NCBI GenBank assembly: GCA_046565985.1 | Contig: JBKHXN010000117.1 | Location: 1 to 31,451, forward strand | From: Polycyclovorans sp046565985 | Lineage (GTDB): Bacteria; Pseudomonadota; Gammaproteobacteria; Nevskiales; Nevskiaceae | Direction of reading: 5' to 3' | Length of the DNA: 31,451 nt | In this document: one piece after another, positions 8,835-16,688 of the stretch | Layout of the letters: each line of letters starts with the position of its first letter | Position numbering within the stretch: position 1 is the first letter of the stretch | Translations under genes and position numbers: made by a program | The notes under the pieces: model-generated | Seen by the model: only the letters and a program-made list of their open reading frames with translations | Told to the model about the DNA's origin: nothing | Database searches by the model: none

Positions 8835-8862
8835 GCCCGCCAGTCCTGTCCCGACCCCGTTC

Positions 8863-9177
8863 ATGCAAGAACTCACGCCCGCGGAAGTGGTGGCCCTGCA
8901 AGCCCGGCAGGCCTTGCTGCTGCTCGACGTACGCCAGCCGGAAGAACTCGCCCTGGCGGCCGTGACCGGCGCCCGGCACATCCCCATGAACGAGATCCCG
9001 GCCCGGCTCGGCGAGCTGGAGCCCGACGCCCCGCTGGCCGTGCTCTGCCACCACGGCAGCCGCAGCCTGATGGTGGCGCGCTTTCTGGAACGAAACGGTT
9101 TTACCCAGGTCTTCAACGTCTCCGGCGGGATCGATGCCTGGTCCCGGACCGTTGACCCCGCCATTCCCCTTTACTGA
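8863..9177 (+). CDS. Single-domain rhodanese-like sulfurtransferase
   Basis: The 104-residue cytosolic protein is one rhodanese domain: LLLLDVRQPEELALAAVTGA, HIPMNEIP and LAVLCHHGSRSLMVARFLER, ending NVSGGIDAW. Cys62 heads the six-residue active-site loop CHHGSRS, the loop length of sulfur-specific rhodaneses such as GlpE rather than the longer loop of Cdc25-type enzymes. It probably carries a persulfide on Cys62; the donor and acceptor are unknown. There is no signal peptide. The ATG at 8863 lacks a strong ribosome site. tolC begins 27 nt downstream, so the two genes probably share a transcript from the palindrome-overlapped promoter. Confidence 0.93.
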   Translation: MQELTPAEVVALQARQALLLLDVRQPEELALAAVTGARHIPMNEIPARLGELEPDAPLAVLCHHGSRSLMVARFLERNGFTQVFNVSGGIDAWSRTVDPAIPLY

Positions 9178-9204
9178 ATCCGCCCGGCGACACACGGAGT
9201 TTCC

Positions 9205-10539
9205 ATGCGCCTCTACCCGATCCTGTTCTGCGCCCTGCTGCTGGCCCCCGCCACCACCCGCGCCAACGAGCTGCTCAAGGTCTATGAGCTGGCCCGCGGC
9301 AACGATACCCAGCTGCAGGCCGCCGCCCACGCACGCGACGCCGCCCTCCAGGCCCGCCCGCAGGCCCGCGCCGCCTTCCTGCCGCAGGTCAGCGCCGGCT
9401 ACCAGGAGACCCGCAGCGACGACGAGCTGACCACCCTCAACGGTCAGCCCTGCGATGCCTTCGGCAACAGCACCTGCACCTTCGAGAACGAATCGGACGG
9501 ACTGCAGGTCACGCTCAACCAGGCGCTGTTCGACTGGCGCGCGATCCAGACCCTGCGCCAGTCCGGCGACCAGGTGCGCCTGGCACAGATCAACTACCGC
9601 GGCGCCGAGCAGAACCTGGTGCTGCGCACTGCCGAGGCCTACTTCAACCTGCTGTCGGCCGCCGATGACCTGCGCTCCGCGCAGGCCGAGAACAAGGCCG
9701 TGGAGCGCCAGCTGGAACAGTCGCAGAAGCGCTTCGAGGTGGGGCTCTCCGCCATCACCGACATCCAGGAGGCGCAGGCGCGCTATGACCTGACGGTCGC
9801 CCAGGTGATCGAGGCGGAGCAGGCGCTGCGCAGCGCCGGAGAGGCGCTGCAGGAAATCACCGGCGCCGCGCTGGTGAACATCGTGCCACTGCAGGAGGAT
9901 TTTCCGCTGCCCGCGCCGGACCCGGCCGACGTCAACGCCTGGGTCGGCGCCGCGCGCGACCACAATCTGAGCCTGCAGGCTGCCGCGTTCTCGGCCAGCG
10001 CGGCGCGCAAGGGCGTGGAAGTCGCGCGGGCCGACCACTTCCCCACCGTCGGCGCGCAGGCACAGTACAGCGACGGCAGCCAGGGCGGGCGCTTCGCCGC
10101 CGAGCAGAAGAGTGAATCCCTGACCCTGCAGCTGAACCTGCCGATCTTCTCCGGCGGCGCCACCCAGTCACGCGTCAACCAGGCACGCAGCCTCTACGAG
10201 CAGCGCGAGGCCGAGCGCGAAGGCATACGCCGGCAGGTGGAACGCCAGGCGCGCGACGCCTACCAGGGCGTGATCTCCGGCGCCGCGCGCGTCAAGGCGC
10301 TCAAGCAGGCGGTGCTGTCCAACCGCACCGCACTGGAGGCCAGCGAAACCGGCCTGCAGGTCGGCACCCGGACCGCGGTGGACGTGCTCAACACCCAGCA
10401 GCAGCTCTACCTCGCGGAGCGCAACTACTCGCGGGCCCGCTACGACTATCTGCTCTCCGTGCTGCGGCTCAAGGCCGCCGCCGGGCGCCTGGGTGAATCG
10501 GACCTGCAGCAGGTGGATCAGCTGCTCGTCGCCGGCTGA
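9205..10539 (+). CDS. tolC: TolC-family outer-membrane channel
   Basis: The 444-residue precursor has a signal peptide ending near ATTRA (residue 22), then NELLKVYELARGNDTQLQAA, the classic start of TolC. The two internally repeated halves each carry an AEAYFNLLSA- or QARDAYQGVISG-type helix. The second half shows LPIFSGGATQSRVNQARSLYE, ending in TAVDVLNTQQQLYLAERNYSRARYDYL, a TolC hallmark. TolC trimers form the exit duct for type I secretion systems and tripartite efflux pumps. CGGAG lies 8 nt before the ATG. No membrane-fusion protein or inner-membrane pump is adjacent, so this is likely the general-purpose TolC of the cell. The TGA lies in a hairpin shared with the convergent olsF-like gene. 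Confidence 0.95.
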   Translation: MRLYPILFCALLLAPATTRANELLKVYELARGNDTQLQAAAHARDAALQARPQARAAFLPQVSAGYQETRSDDELTTLNGQPCDAFGNSTCTFENESDGLQVTLNQALFDWRAIQTLRQSGDQVRLAQINYRGAEQNLVLRTAEAYFNLLSAADDLRSAQAENKAVERQLEQSQKRFEVGLSAITDIQEAQARYDLTVAQVIEAEQALRSAGEALQEITGAALVNIVPLQEDFPLPAPDPADVNAWVGAARDHNLSLQAAAFSASAARKGVEVARADHFPTVGAQAQYSDGSQGGRFAAEQKSESLTLQLNLPIFSGGATQSRVNQARSLYEQREAEREGIRRQVERQARDAYQGVISGAARVKALKQAVLSNRTALEASETGLQVGTRTAVDVLNTQQQLYLAERNYSRARYDYLLSVLRLKAAAGRLGESDLQQVDQLLVAG

Positions 10540-10556
10540 AGACGCGCCTCAGCCGG
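10532..10556. terminator. Hairpin shared by the convergent tolC and olsF-like stop codons
   Basis: CCGGCTGA (10532-10539) and TCAGCCGG (10549-10556) form a perfect 8-bp stem with a 9-nt loop. The tolC TGA is the end of one arm and the olsF-like stop (TCA on the plus strand) begins the other. No T-run follows on either strand, so it may be a bidirectional, non-canonical terminator or a 3'-end stabiliser. Confidence 0.45.
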
Positions 10557-12309
10557 ACGCCGGATCGGCGCCGGCGGCACGGCGTGAGGCAGCGCCGTAG
10601 CGGGCCAGGATGCGCGCCGGGATACGCGCCACGTCCACGAAGACCAGGCCGTCGAGCGTGCCGCCAAAGCTGGCGTCCACGTTGAAACCGGCAAAGACCC
10701 CGTTGAGCTCCAGATAATGCCGCAGCAGCACCGGCAGACCCGGCCCGCGCTCGATGCGGGCGATGACGCGCGACAGCAGCTGCGGGTCGGCCAGCGCGGC
10801 CACCACCGGGCGGCGCTCCCCGGCCGTGGCGATGCGCGGCGGATGCCGGGGGCGGATCTGCTGGCGCAGGTGCGAGTCGGAATGATGCCGGGTCAGCACC
10901 TCGGCAATCAGCGCCCGGCCTGCCGCACTGTAGCCGGGGCTGATGCTGACCGGCCCGTACAGGCAGCGGATCTCCGGCCGCGCCTGCAGCAGGCTGGCGA
11001 TGCCCGACCACAACAGCCGCAGCGCCACGAAGCTGCGCTGCCAGTCCGGGCTCACGAACGAGCGGCCCATTTCCACCGCCGGGCCGGTGCGGGCGAACAG
11101 GTGCCGGTCAAATTCAAACAGGGTATGCGTGTAGAGCCCCTCCACGCCGTGCCTGGGCAGGATCTCCGCGACAAAGCCCAGCCGGTAGGCGCCCAGAATC
11201 TCATGCCGCGTGCGGTGCCAGACGAACAGGTGACGGTAATGCGCGTCGAAGCGGTCGGTGTCGGCGGGCAGGCCGCTGCCTTCCTGCACCAGGCGGAAAC
11301 TCAGCTCGCGCAGACGGGCGATCTCCTGCAACAGCAGCGGCATCTCCTGCGCCGGCGCCAGGTACACGGCAAACTCGCCCTGCACGAACAGGCAGCGCCG
11401 TGGCGGCAGCGCCGCCACGGCGGCGGCCAGGGCCTCCGGGGCTACCGGCGGGCTGATCGGCGCCAGCGTGCGCGGCGGGGGCGCCGCTTCGGGCTCGGCG
11501 AGGCTGTAGGTGAGCAGGCGCAGATAGGGGGTCTGCGCCGGCTCGGGCAGGCGCGCCAGCTCCCCGGGCTCGATCAGCTGCCCCGGCACCAGCTGGACAT
11601 GGCTGCCCCGCTGGTGGAGCAGGTCACGTGCCAGCAGCGCCGTGCGCAGGCGCGGATGGATGGCGCCTGCGGTCAGTGACCACCAGGCGGCATGGCCACG
11701 CAGGCAGACAGGCAGGATCCGTGCGCCGCTGCGCCGGGCCAGTAGCGCGGCGGTCTCCGACCAGGGCGGATCACTGACACAGCGGCCGGCGAAATCAACC
11801 CGGCTCACCTCGCCGGCGGGAAAGATCACCAGCGCGCCACCTTGCTCCAGATGGCGAAGGGCACGGCGCAGGCCCGGCAGGCTGGCGCCGCGCCGGAACA
11901 CGTCCACCGGCATGATCAGCGGCGCCATCTCCGGCACGCGGCACAGCAGCTCGTTGGCCAGCAGCTGCAGATCCGGGCGGCGCGGCAGCAGCCAGTCGGC
12001 GAGCACCAGCCCGTCGGCGGCACCGAAGGGATGATTGGCCACGATCAGTAGCGGGCCGCTGGGCGGGACCGGCGTCCCGGCGGAGCCGTCCACCGCGTAG
12101 CTGATGCGCAAGGTGCGCAGCGCCGCGCGGACGAATTCACCCGGCGGTAGGCCGGCGGCGTGGCGGCGGTAGAGCCCGTCGAGCTCGCGCAGGCCGCTGA
12201 CGCGCTCGGCGGCACCGGCCAGCCAGCCCAGCCCGCGCGGACGCGGCAGGCGCAGGGCGGAATCAGCGGCTGGACGGGATTGCAGGCTCGGCACGCGGCA
12301 GGTCCCCAT
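10549..12309 (-). CDS. olsF: Two-domain acyltransferase, OlsF-like (ornithine lipid synthesis)
   Basis: The 586-residue protein joins a PlsC-type O-acyltransferase (about 1-280) to an OlsB-type N-acyltransferase (about 300-560). The first half has LLIVANHPFGAADGLVLADW (His93, Asp99), GALVIFPAGEVSR and RSGARILPVCLRG. The His-to-Asp spacing is one residue longer than the usual HX4D, as in related 'NHPxGxxD' proteins I recall. The second half has the OlsB-like signatures EMGRSFVSPDWQRSFVALRL, LLWSGIASLLQ and LYGPVSISPGYS, then FNVDASFGGTLDGLVFVD. In Serratia OlsF the same two domains in the same order make ornithine lipid from ornithine and two acyl-ACPs. Such phosphate-free lipids are made under phosphate limitation or stress. 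The acceptor is inferred; another amino acid is possible. It starts at ATG 12309 with a weak ribosome site. It has no operon partner, as prfB-lysS lies upstream behind hairpins. Confidence 0.8.
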   Translation of the reverse strand: MGTCRVPSLQSRPAADSALRLPRPRGLGWLAGAAERVSGLRELDGLYRRHAAGLPPGEFVRAALRTLRISYAVDGSAGTPVPPSGPLLIVANHPFGAADGLVLADWLLPRRPDLQLLANELLCRVPEMAPLIMPVDVFRRGASLPGLRRALRHLEQGGALVIFPAGEVSRVDFAGRCVSDPPWSETAALLARRSGARILPVCLRGHAAWWSLTAGAIHPRLRTALLARDLLHQRGSHVQLVPGQLIEPGELARLPEPAQTPYLRLLTYSLAEPEAAPPPRTLAPISPPVAPEALAAAVAALPPRRCLFVQGEFAVYLAPAQEMPLLLQEIARLRELSFRLVQEGSGLPADTDRFDAHYRHLFVWHRTRHEILGAYRLGFVAEILPRHGVEGLYTHTLFEFDRHLFARTGPAVEMGRSFVSPDWQRSFVALRLLWSGIASLLQARPEIRCLYGPVSISPGYSAAGRALIAEVLTRHHSDSHLRQQIRPRHPPRIATAGERRPVVAALADPQLLSRVIARIERGPGLPVLLRHYLELNGVFAGFNVDASFGGTLDGLVFVDVARIPARILARYGAASRRAAGADPASG

Positions 12310-12354
12310 ACGGAGCGGGCCGCCAGCATAGCTCCACCGCGAGCAGCGCGTCAG

Positions 12355-12434
12355 CTGCCGCGCGAACGTCTGGGGCTGGGGCCCCAGGCCCTTTTCCGGC
12401 TCTGCTTCTTAAGCTTCCGGCTTCATCTGCGGGA
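12355..12434. repeat. Copy 1 of an 80-bp direct repeat: duplicated lysS 3' end
   Basis: This segment matches 12472-12551 at 77 of 80 positions. On the minus strand it still spells the last seven lysS codons (PQMKPEA) and a stop (TAA instead of TGA), followed by the same G/C-rich hairpin. It is a non-coding remnant, with no lysS frame upstream of it. It lies 46 nt upstream of the olsF-like start codon, so it may sit in that gene's leader. Confidence 0.93.
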
Positions 12435-12450
12435 GTGAGCGCGGGATTTC

Positions 12451-12506
12451 AGGTGTTGCCAGTGGCAACACCTGCCGCGCGAACGTCTGGGGCTGGGGCC
12501 CCAGAC
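12451..12506 (-). terminator. Two hairpins downstream of lysS
   Basis: Reading from lysS, the first hairpin pairs GTCTGGGG with CCCCAGAC (12485-12506, 6-nt loop), preceded by AAAAGG. The second is a perfect 10-bp stem, AGGTGTTGCC/GGCAACACCT, with a 3-nt loop (12451-12473). Neither has a T-run after it. They may jointly end the prfB-lysS transcript, or be a protein or RNA structural element; the second lies in the spacer between the two repeat copies. Confidence 0.4.
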
Positions 12507-12551
12507 CCTTTTCCAGCTCTGCTTCTCAAGCTTCCGGCTTCATCTGCGGGA
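12472..12551. repeat. Copy 2 of the 80-bp direct repeat, including the true lysS 3' end
   Basis: Identical to 12355-12434 except for three substitutions. It contains the functional last seven codons and TGA of lysS (12526 onward) plus about 54 nt of downstream sequence with the GTCTGGGG/CCCCAGAC hairpin. The offset between copies is 117 bp. The 37-bp spacer is unrelated to the lysS sequence that follows copy 2, so this is not a plain tandem duplication of a 117-bp unit. Confidence 0.93.
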
Positions 12552-14037
12552 AAAGCAGCACATCACGGATGCTGGCCGAGTCGGTGAGGAACATCACCAG
12601 CCGGTCAATCCCCAGCCCCACCCCGGCGGCAGGCGGCAGGCCGTACTCCAGGGCGCGGATGTAGTCGGCGTCATAGACCATGGCCTCGTCGTCACCGGCG
12701 TCCTTGGCCTGCACCTGGGCCTGGAAGCGTGCGGCCTGGTCTTCCGGATCGTTGAGCTCGGAGAAGCCGTTGGCCACCTCGCGCCCGCCCACGAAGAACT
12801 CGAAGCGGTCCGTGACCTCCGGATTGCGGTCGCTGCGCCGCGCCAGCGGCGAGACTTCGGTGGGGTATTCGGTGATGAAGGTCGGGTCGAGCAGCTGGGC
12901 CTCCACCGTCTTCTCGAAGATCTCGGTGAGCAGCTTGCCGGGGCCGTAACTGTCCCTGACGTCGCCGCCGACCTTGCGCGCGTGCGTGGCCAGAAAGGCA
13001 CGGTCGTCGAGCTGCGCGGCGGTGACCCCGGGGTTATGGCGCAGCACGGCCTCCTTCATGGTCCAGCGGTTGAAGGGCTGCTCGAGGTCATAGTCGCGGC
13101 CCTGGTAGTGCAGCTGCGCGCTGCCATTGACGGTGATGGCGGTATCGCGGATCAGGGTCTCGACCAGGTTCATCGCGTCCAGGCAGTCGGCGTAGGCCTG
13201 GTAGAACTCGAGCATGGTGAACTCGGGGTTGTGGCGGGTGGAGAGTCCTTCGTTGCGGAAGTTGCGGTTGATCTCGTAAACCTTCTCGAAGCCGCCCACC
13301 ACCAGGCGCTTGAGATACAGCTCGGGCGCGATGCGCAGGTAGAAATCACGGTCCAGGGCGTTGTAGCGGGTGATGAAGGGCCGTGCCGCGGCGCCGCCGG
13401 CGATCGGCTGGAGCATCGGCGTCTCCACTTCCATGAAGCCCACGGTGTCCAGAAACTGGCGGATGAAGCGCACCGCGCGGCCGCGCTTCTCGAACACCGA
13501 ACGCACGTCCGGGTTGACGATCAGATCGAGATAGCGCTGACGGTAACGGACCTCGGTATCGGTCAGCCCGGCCCATTTCTCCGGCAGGGGGCGCAGGCCC
13601 TTGACCAGCAACCGCAGCTGCTCGACCCACAGCGACAGCTCGCCGGTCTTGGTCTTGAATATCCGCCCTTCCACGCCCAGCAGGTCGCCCACGTCTGCCG
13701 TCCTGAAAAGCTCATAGACCGCTTCGCCCAGGGTGTTGAGCTGGCAGAAAATCTGGATACGGCCGGAGCTGTCCTGGAGCTGGCCGAAGCTGGCCTTGCC
13801 CATCACCCGCTTGGCCATCAGGCGCCCGGCGAGCCGGAAGCGCGTGGTCTCGGCCTCCAGCGCGGCGGGCTCGTGCGCGGCGTAGCTGCCGTGCAGGTGC
13901 TCGGCCAGGGTATCGCGGCGGAAATCGTTGGGGTAGGCCTGCCCCTGGGCACGCAACGCCGCGAGTTTCTCGCGGCGGGTGGCGATCACATGGTTCTCGT
14001 CCAGCGGCTTTTCCTGGGGCTTGGGTTCTTCGTTCAT
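12526..14037 (-). CDS. lysS: Lysyl-tRNA synthetase, class II
   Basis: LysRS charges tRNA-Lys in the cytosol and works as a homodimer. The 503-residue protein has the N-terminal OB-fold anticodon-binding domain (about 55-160: FRLAGRLMAKRVMGKASFGQ and QIFCQLNTLGE). The class II core has motif 1 (VRFIRQFLDTVGFMEVETPM), motif 2 (FRNEGLSTRHNPEFTMLEFY) and motif 3 (GLGIDRLVMFLTDSASIRDV). It ends LLFPQMKPEA, the usual C-terminus. The ATG at 14037 follows the prfB stop by one nucleotide, so the two are translationally linked in the conserved prfB-lysS operon. The last 26 bp lie in an 80-bp repeat whose second copy sits just downstream. Confidence 0.98.
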   Translation of the reverse strand: MNEEPKPQEKPLDENHVIATRREKLAALRAQGQAYPNDFRRDTLAEHLHGSYAAHEPAALEAETTRFRLAGRLMAKRVMGKASFGQLQDSSGRIQIFCQLNTLGEAVYELFRTADVGDLLGVEGRIFKTKTGELSLWVEQLRLLVKGLRPLPEKWAGLTDTEVRYRQRYLDLIVNPDVRSVFEKRGRAVRFIRQFLDTVGFMEVETPMLQPIAGGAAARPFITRYNALDRDFYLRIAPELYLKRLVVGGFEKVYEINRNFRNEGLSTRHNPEFTMLEFYQAYADCLDAMNLVETLIRDTAITVNGSAQLHYQGRDYDLEQPFNRWTMKEAVLRHNPGVTAAQLDDRAFLATHARKVGGDVRDSYGPGKLLTEIFEKTVEAQLLDPTFITEYPTEVSPLARRSDRNPEVTDRFEFFVGGREVANGFSELNDPEDQAARFQAQVQAKDAGDDEAMVYDADYIRALEYGLPPAAGVGLGIDRLVMFLTDSASIRDVLLFPQMKPEA

Positions 14038-14038
14038 G

Positions 14039-15134
14039 TCAGAGTCCCTGCTTCAAACTGGCCTCGATGAAAGGATCGAGATGGCCGTCCAGCACCTTGA
14101 CGGTATCCGCGATCTCCACCCCGGTGCGCAAATCCTTGATCCGTGACTGGTCGAGCACGTAGGAGCGGATCTGGCTGCCCCACTCGATGTCGCTCTTGGA
14201 ATCCTCCAGCGCCTGCTTCTGGGTGTTGCGCTTCTGTATCTCGGCCTCGTAGAGACGGGCCTTGAGCATCTGCATGGCGCGGTCGCGGTTGGCGTGCTGG
14301 CTGCGCTGGGTCTGGCAGGCCACCACGATGCCGCTGGGCAGATGCTTGATGCGGATCGCCGATTCGGTCTTGTTGACGTGCTGGCCGCCGGCGCCGGAGG
14401 AGCGGAAGGTGCCGATCTCCAGGTCTGCGGGATTGATCTCGATCTCGATGTTGTCGTCCACCTCGGGGGACACGAACACCCCGGCAAAGCTGGTGTGGCG
14501 GCGGTTGCCCGAGTCAAACGGCGACTTACGCACCAGACGGTGCACGCCGGTCTCGGTACGCAGCCAGCCGTAGGCGTATTCGCCCTCCACGTAGATGGTC
14601 GCACCTTTGACGCCCGCGACTTCACCGTCCGAGCGCTCCATCAGCTCCACCTTGAAGCCCTTGCCCTCCGCCCAGCGGGTGTACATGCGCAGCAGCATCT
14701 CGGCCCAGTCCTGGGCCTCGGTGCCGCCGGAGCCGGCCTGTACGTCAAGATAGGCGTTGTTGGCGTCGAGCTCGCCGCTGAACATGCGGCGGAATTCCAT
14801 GTCGGCGGCCAGGGCCTCGAAGCGCGCCACATCAGCGGCGATCTCCTGCAGGGTGGCGGTATCCCCCTCGGCCTCGGCCATCTCCAGCAGCTCGGCGGCG
14901 TCATGGAGCCCGCGCTCGGCCTGCTCGATGGGCCCGATCACCGCCTCCAGCCGGGCCCGCTCCCGGCCCAGGCCCTGGGCGTGTTCGGGCTTGCTCCACA
15001 CGGCGCCGTCTTCCAGCTCGGCGTTGATCTCCACCAGGCGGTCGCGCTTGGTATCGTAGTCAAAGATAGCCCCGGAGCGCGTCAAAACGCGCTCTCAGGG
15101 CTTTGATCCCGCCTTTGATATGCTGAATTTCCAT
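14039..15134 (-). CDS. prfB: Peptide chain release factor 2, made by programmed +1 frameshift
   Basis: RF2 releases finished proteins at UGA and UAA. The gene begins at ATG 15134 (MEIQHIKGGIKALRARFDAL, then RGYL). It meets an in-frame TGA at 15062-15060 and continues in the +1 frame as DYDTKRDRLVEIN, giving about 364 residues, the usual RF2 length. The slip site is CTT-TGA-C, as in most bacterial prfB genes. The stop-codon recognition tripeptide SPF is in KSPFDSGNRRHTS and the peptidyl-transferase GGQ is in SGAGGQHVNKTESAIRI. The low-level UGA recognition gives autoregulation. It is the first gene of prfB-lysS and ends one nucleotide before lysS. Confidence 0.97.
15059..15076 (-). promoter_or_regulatory. 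prfB programmed frameshift site
   Basis: On the minus strand the sequence reads CGGGGC-TAT-CTT-TGA-C. CTT is the slippery Leu codon, TGA the weak in-frame stop followed by C, and CGGGGC takes the place of the AGGGGG Shine-Dalgarno-like stimulator of E. coli. The stimulator is less purine-rich than in E. coli, so frameshift efficiency could be lower. Confidence 0.93.
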
Positions 15135-15160
15135 CGAAGCGCATCCGCGAAAGGGCGCGA

Positions 15161-15166
15161 AGTATA
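15161..15166 (-). promoter_or_regulatory. Candidate -10 element for prfB-lysS
   Basis: The minus strand has TATACT (five of six consensus bases), which would start transcription near 15154, about 20 nt before the prfB ATG. No good -35 is seen at 16-18 nt. The upstream area instead holds a GC-rich inverted repeat (CCGGCGCC 15175-15182, GGCGCCGG 15191-15198). Confidence 0.33.
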
Positions 15167-15208
15167 GCCGAGCCCCGGCGCCCCTCCACAGGCGCCGGCC
15201 GGGGCTTG

Positions 15209-15238
15209 CTGACGGCGGCTGTAATGCGCTGTTATAGT
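15209..15238 (+). promoter_or_regulatory. Candidate promoter of the OmpA-family gene
   Basis: CTGACG (15209-15214) and TATAGT (15233-15238) lie 18 nt apart, with a TGT just before the -10, i.e. an extended -10 (TGn) element. The -10 matches five of six bases. Transcription would start near 15245, giving a leader of about 40 nt with AGGGGAG as ribosome site. This looks like a strong promoter, as expected for an abundant outer-membrane protein. Confidence 0.55.
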
Positions 15239-15284
15239 TCGGCGGGATTTGTTGCATCATTATCGGAACTGTTAGGGGAGAACC

Positions 15285-16592
15285 ATGAAATATCGTTCCG
15301 GCTGGCTGGCTTTACTGATGATGGCGATGGCGGCGGTTGTCATGCCCGCACACGCTCAGGATGAAGAAGAAGAAACCGACACCCGGGCCCTCAAGGGACG
15401 TCCGGCCTACATGTCGCTGATGGGTTCCTATTCGTTTGCCGACAAGGACCGTGGCACGCGCGACGGCCTGGGCGCGCAGATCGCGGTAGGCAAGAAAGTG
15501 ACCCGCGGCATGACCCTGGAATTCACCGGTTTCCTCAACAACTTCAACCCGGAAGAGGGTTTTGACCCGGCCTTCGAGCTCAAGGGCGTGGGTCTGGGCG
15601 CCATGATCTTCCCCTGGAACAATTCGCCCAACCTGTACGCGCTGCTCTCGGTGGCGCACGGCACCGGCGAAAACCTCCCGGGCGCCATTCCGAACTACCG
15701 CACCACCGTGTTTGATTCCGGCCTGGGCTACCTGCTGCCGATCACCTCGCGGATCATCCTGCGGACCGAGGCGCGCTACCGCATGGACGCGCACAACCGC
15801 AAGCAGGCGGGCGTGCAGACCCCGCCGCAGAACAACAAGCACTTCTACGACGGCGTGTTCAACATCGGCCTGCTGTTCCCGCTCGGCGTACCCGCCAAGC
15901 CGGAAGAACCGGCGGTGATGGACAGCGACGGTGATGGCGTACCCGACGACGTGGACGAGTGCCCCGGCACTCCGGCCGGCGCCATCGTGGACGCCCGCGG
16001 CTGCGAGCTGGATTCCGACGGTGACGGCGTGCCCGACCGCATCGACCAGTGCCCGGATACCCCGATCGGCCAGGCCGTGGACGAAGTGGGCTGCCCGCTG
16101 AGCAACGATGGCGACGGCGACGGCGTGCTCGACGACGTGGACGAGTGCCCCAACACCCCGCCGGGCGCCAAGGTACTCGCCAACGGCTGCTCACTGGTGG
16201 ACGACTGCCGCACCCCGGGTCCGGGTGAGCAGGTGGACGCCAACGGCTGCGCCATCGGCTTCGTGCTCAAGGGCGTGAAGTTCGAGTTCAACGCCGACCG
16301 CCTGACGCCCCGCGCCCAGGAGATCCTCGACCAGGTGGCCGAAACGCTGCTGGCCTACCCGGATGTGCGGGTGGAGATCGGCGGCCACACCGACAGCCTC
16401 GGCCGTGATTCCTACAACCTGGCGCTCTCCGAACGCCGCGCCCGCTCTGCCCGTCAGTACCTGATCGGCCGGGGCGTGGATGCCGGCCGCATAACCGCGG
16501 TCGGCTACGGCGAAGCCCGTCCGATCGCGGACAACGAGACGCCGGAAGGCCAGGAAGAAAACCGCCGCGTGGAACTCAAGGTTCTCGAGTAA
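15285..16592 (+). CDS. OmpA-family outer-membrane protein with thrombospondin type 3 repeats
   Basis: The 435-residue precursor has a signal peptide (MKYRSGWLALLMMAMAAVVM, cleavage after PAHA). A beta-rich N-terminal barrel-like part (about 40-205) alternates short strands such as AYMSLMGSYSFAD, MTLEFTGFLNNF and GVFNIGLLFPLGV. Three calcium-binding thrombospondin type 3 repeats follow (about 210-300): DSDGDGVPDDVDECPGTP, DSDGDGVPDRIDQCPDTP and DGDGDGVLDDVDECPNTP. A fourth, degenerate unit (VDDCRTPGPGEQVDANGC) lacks the acidic loop. The C-terminal OmpA domain (about 325-435) has FEFNADRLTPRAQEILDQVA, GGHTDSLGRDSYN and LALSERRARSARQYLI, whose Arg and Asp bind peptidoglycan diaminopimelate. It therefore tethers the outer membrane to the cell wall. 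A ribosome site (AGGGGAG) and a strong terminator frame the gene, which is monocistronic. Confidence 0.95.
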   Translation: MKYRSGWLALLMMAMAAVVMPAHAQDEEEETDTRALKGRPAYMSLMGSYSFADKDRGTRDGLGAQIAVGKKVTRGMTLEFTGFLNNFNPEEGFDPAFELKGVGLGAMIFPWNNSPNLYALLSVAHGTGENLPGAIPNYRTTVFDSGLGYLLPITSRIILRTEARYRMDAHNRKQAGVQTPPQNNKHFYDGVFNIGLLFPLGVPAKPEEPAVMDSDGDGVPDDVDECPGTPAGAIVDARGCELDSDGDGVPDRIDQCPDTPIGQAVDEVGCPLSNDGDGDGVLDDVDECPNTPPGAKVLANGCSLVDDCRTPGPGEQVDANGCAIGFVLKGVKFEFNADRLTPRAQEILDQVAETLLAYPDVRVEIGGHTDSLGRDSYNLALSERRARSARQYLIGRGVDAGRITAVGYGEARPIADNETPEGQEENRRVELKVLE

Positions 16593-16612
16593 GTCCCGCG
16601 GTCGTGTCACCC

Positions 16613-16648
16613 AACCCCCGCCGGCGCTGCCGGCGGGGGTTTCTTTTT
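16613..16648 (+). terminator. Strong rho-independent terminator of the OmpA-family gene
   Basis: CCCCCGCCGGC (16615-16625) and GCCGGCGGGGG (16629-16639) form a perfect 11-bp stem with a 3-nt loop (GCT), extended by AA/TT. TTTCTTTTT (16640-16648) follows at once. It is the only textbook terminator in the window. Confidence 0.95.
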
Positions 16649-16688
16649 GCCCCTTCCCCCGGCGTGCGCCCGGCGTTACTGTGCGCCC

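Noticed and set aside
12355..12434. The outer lysS-tail repeat as a small gene
   Set aside because: It has no start codon or ribosome site in the LysS frame, and only seven codons plus a stop remain.
15175..15198. CCGGCGCC/GGCGCCGG inverted repeat between prfB and the OmpA-family gene as an operator
   Set aside because: GC-only palindromes of this kind arise easily at this base composition, and nothing ties it to either promoter beyond position.
15060..15260. prfB as two broken genes or a pseudogene
   Set aside because: The TGA lies exactly at the conserved RGYL-UGA-C programmed frameshift site and both frames are otherwise intact, so this is normal prfB.
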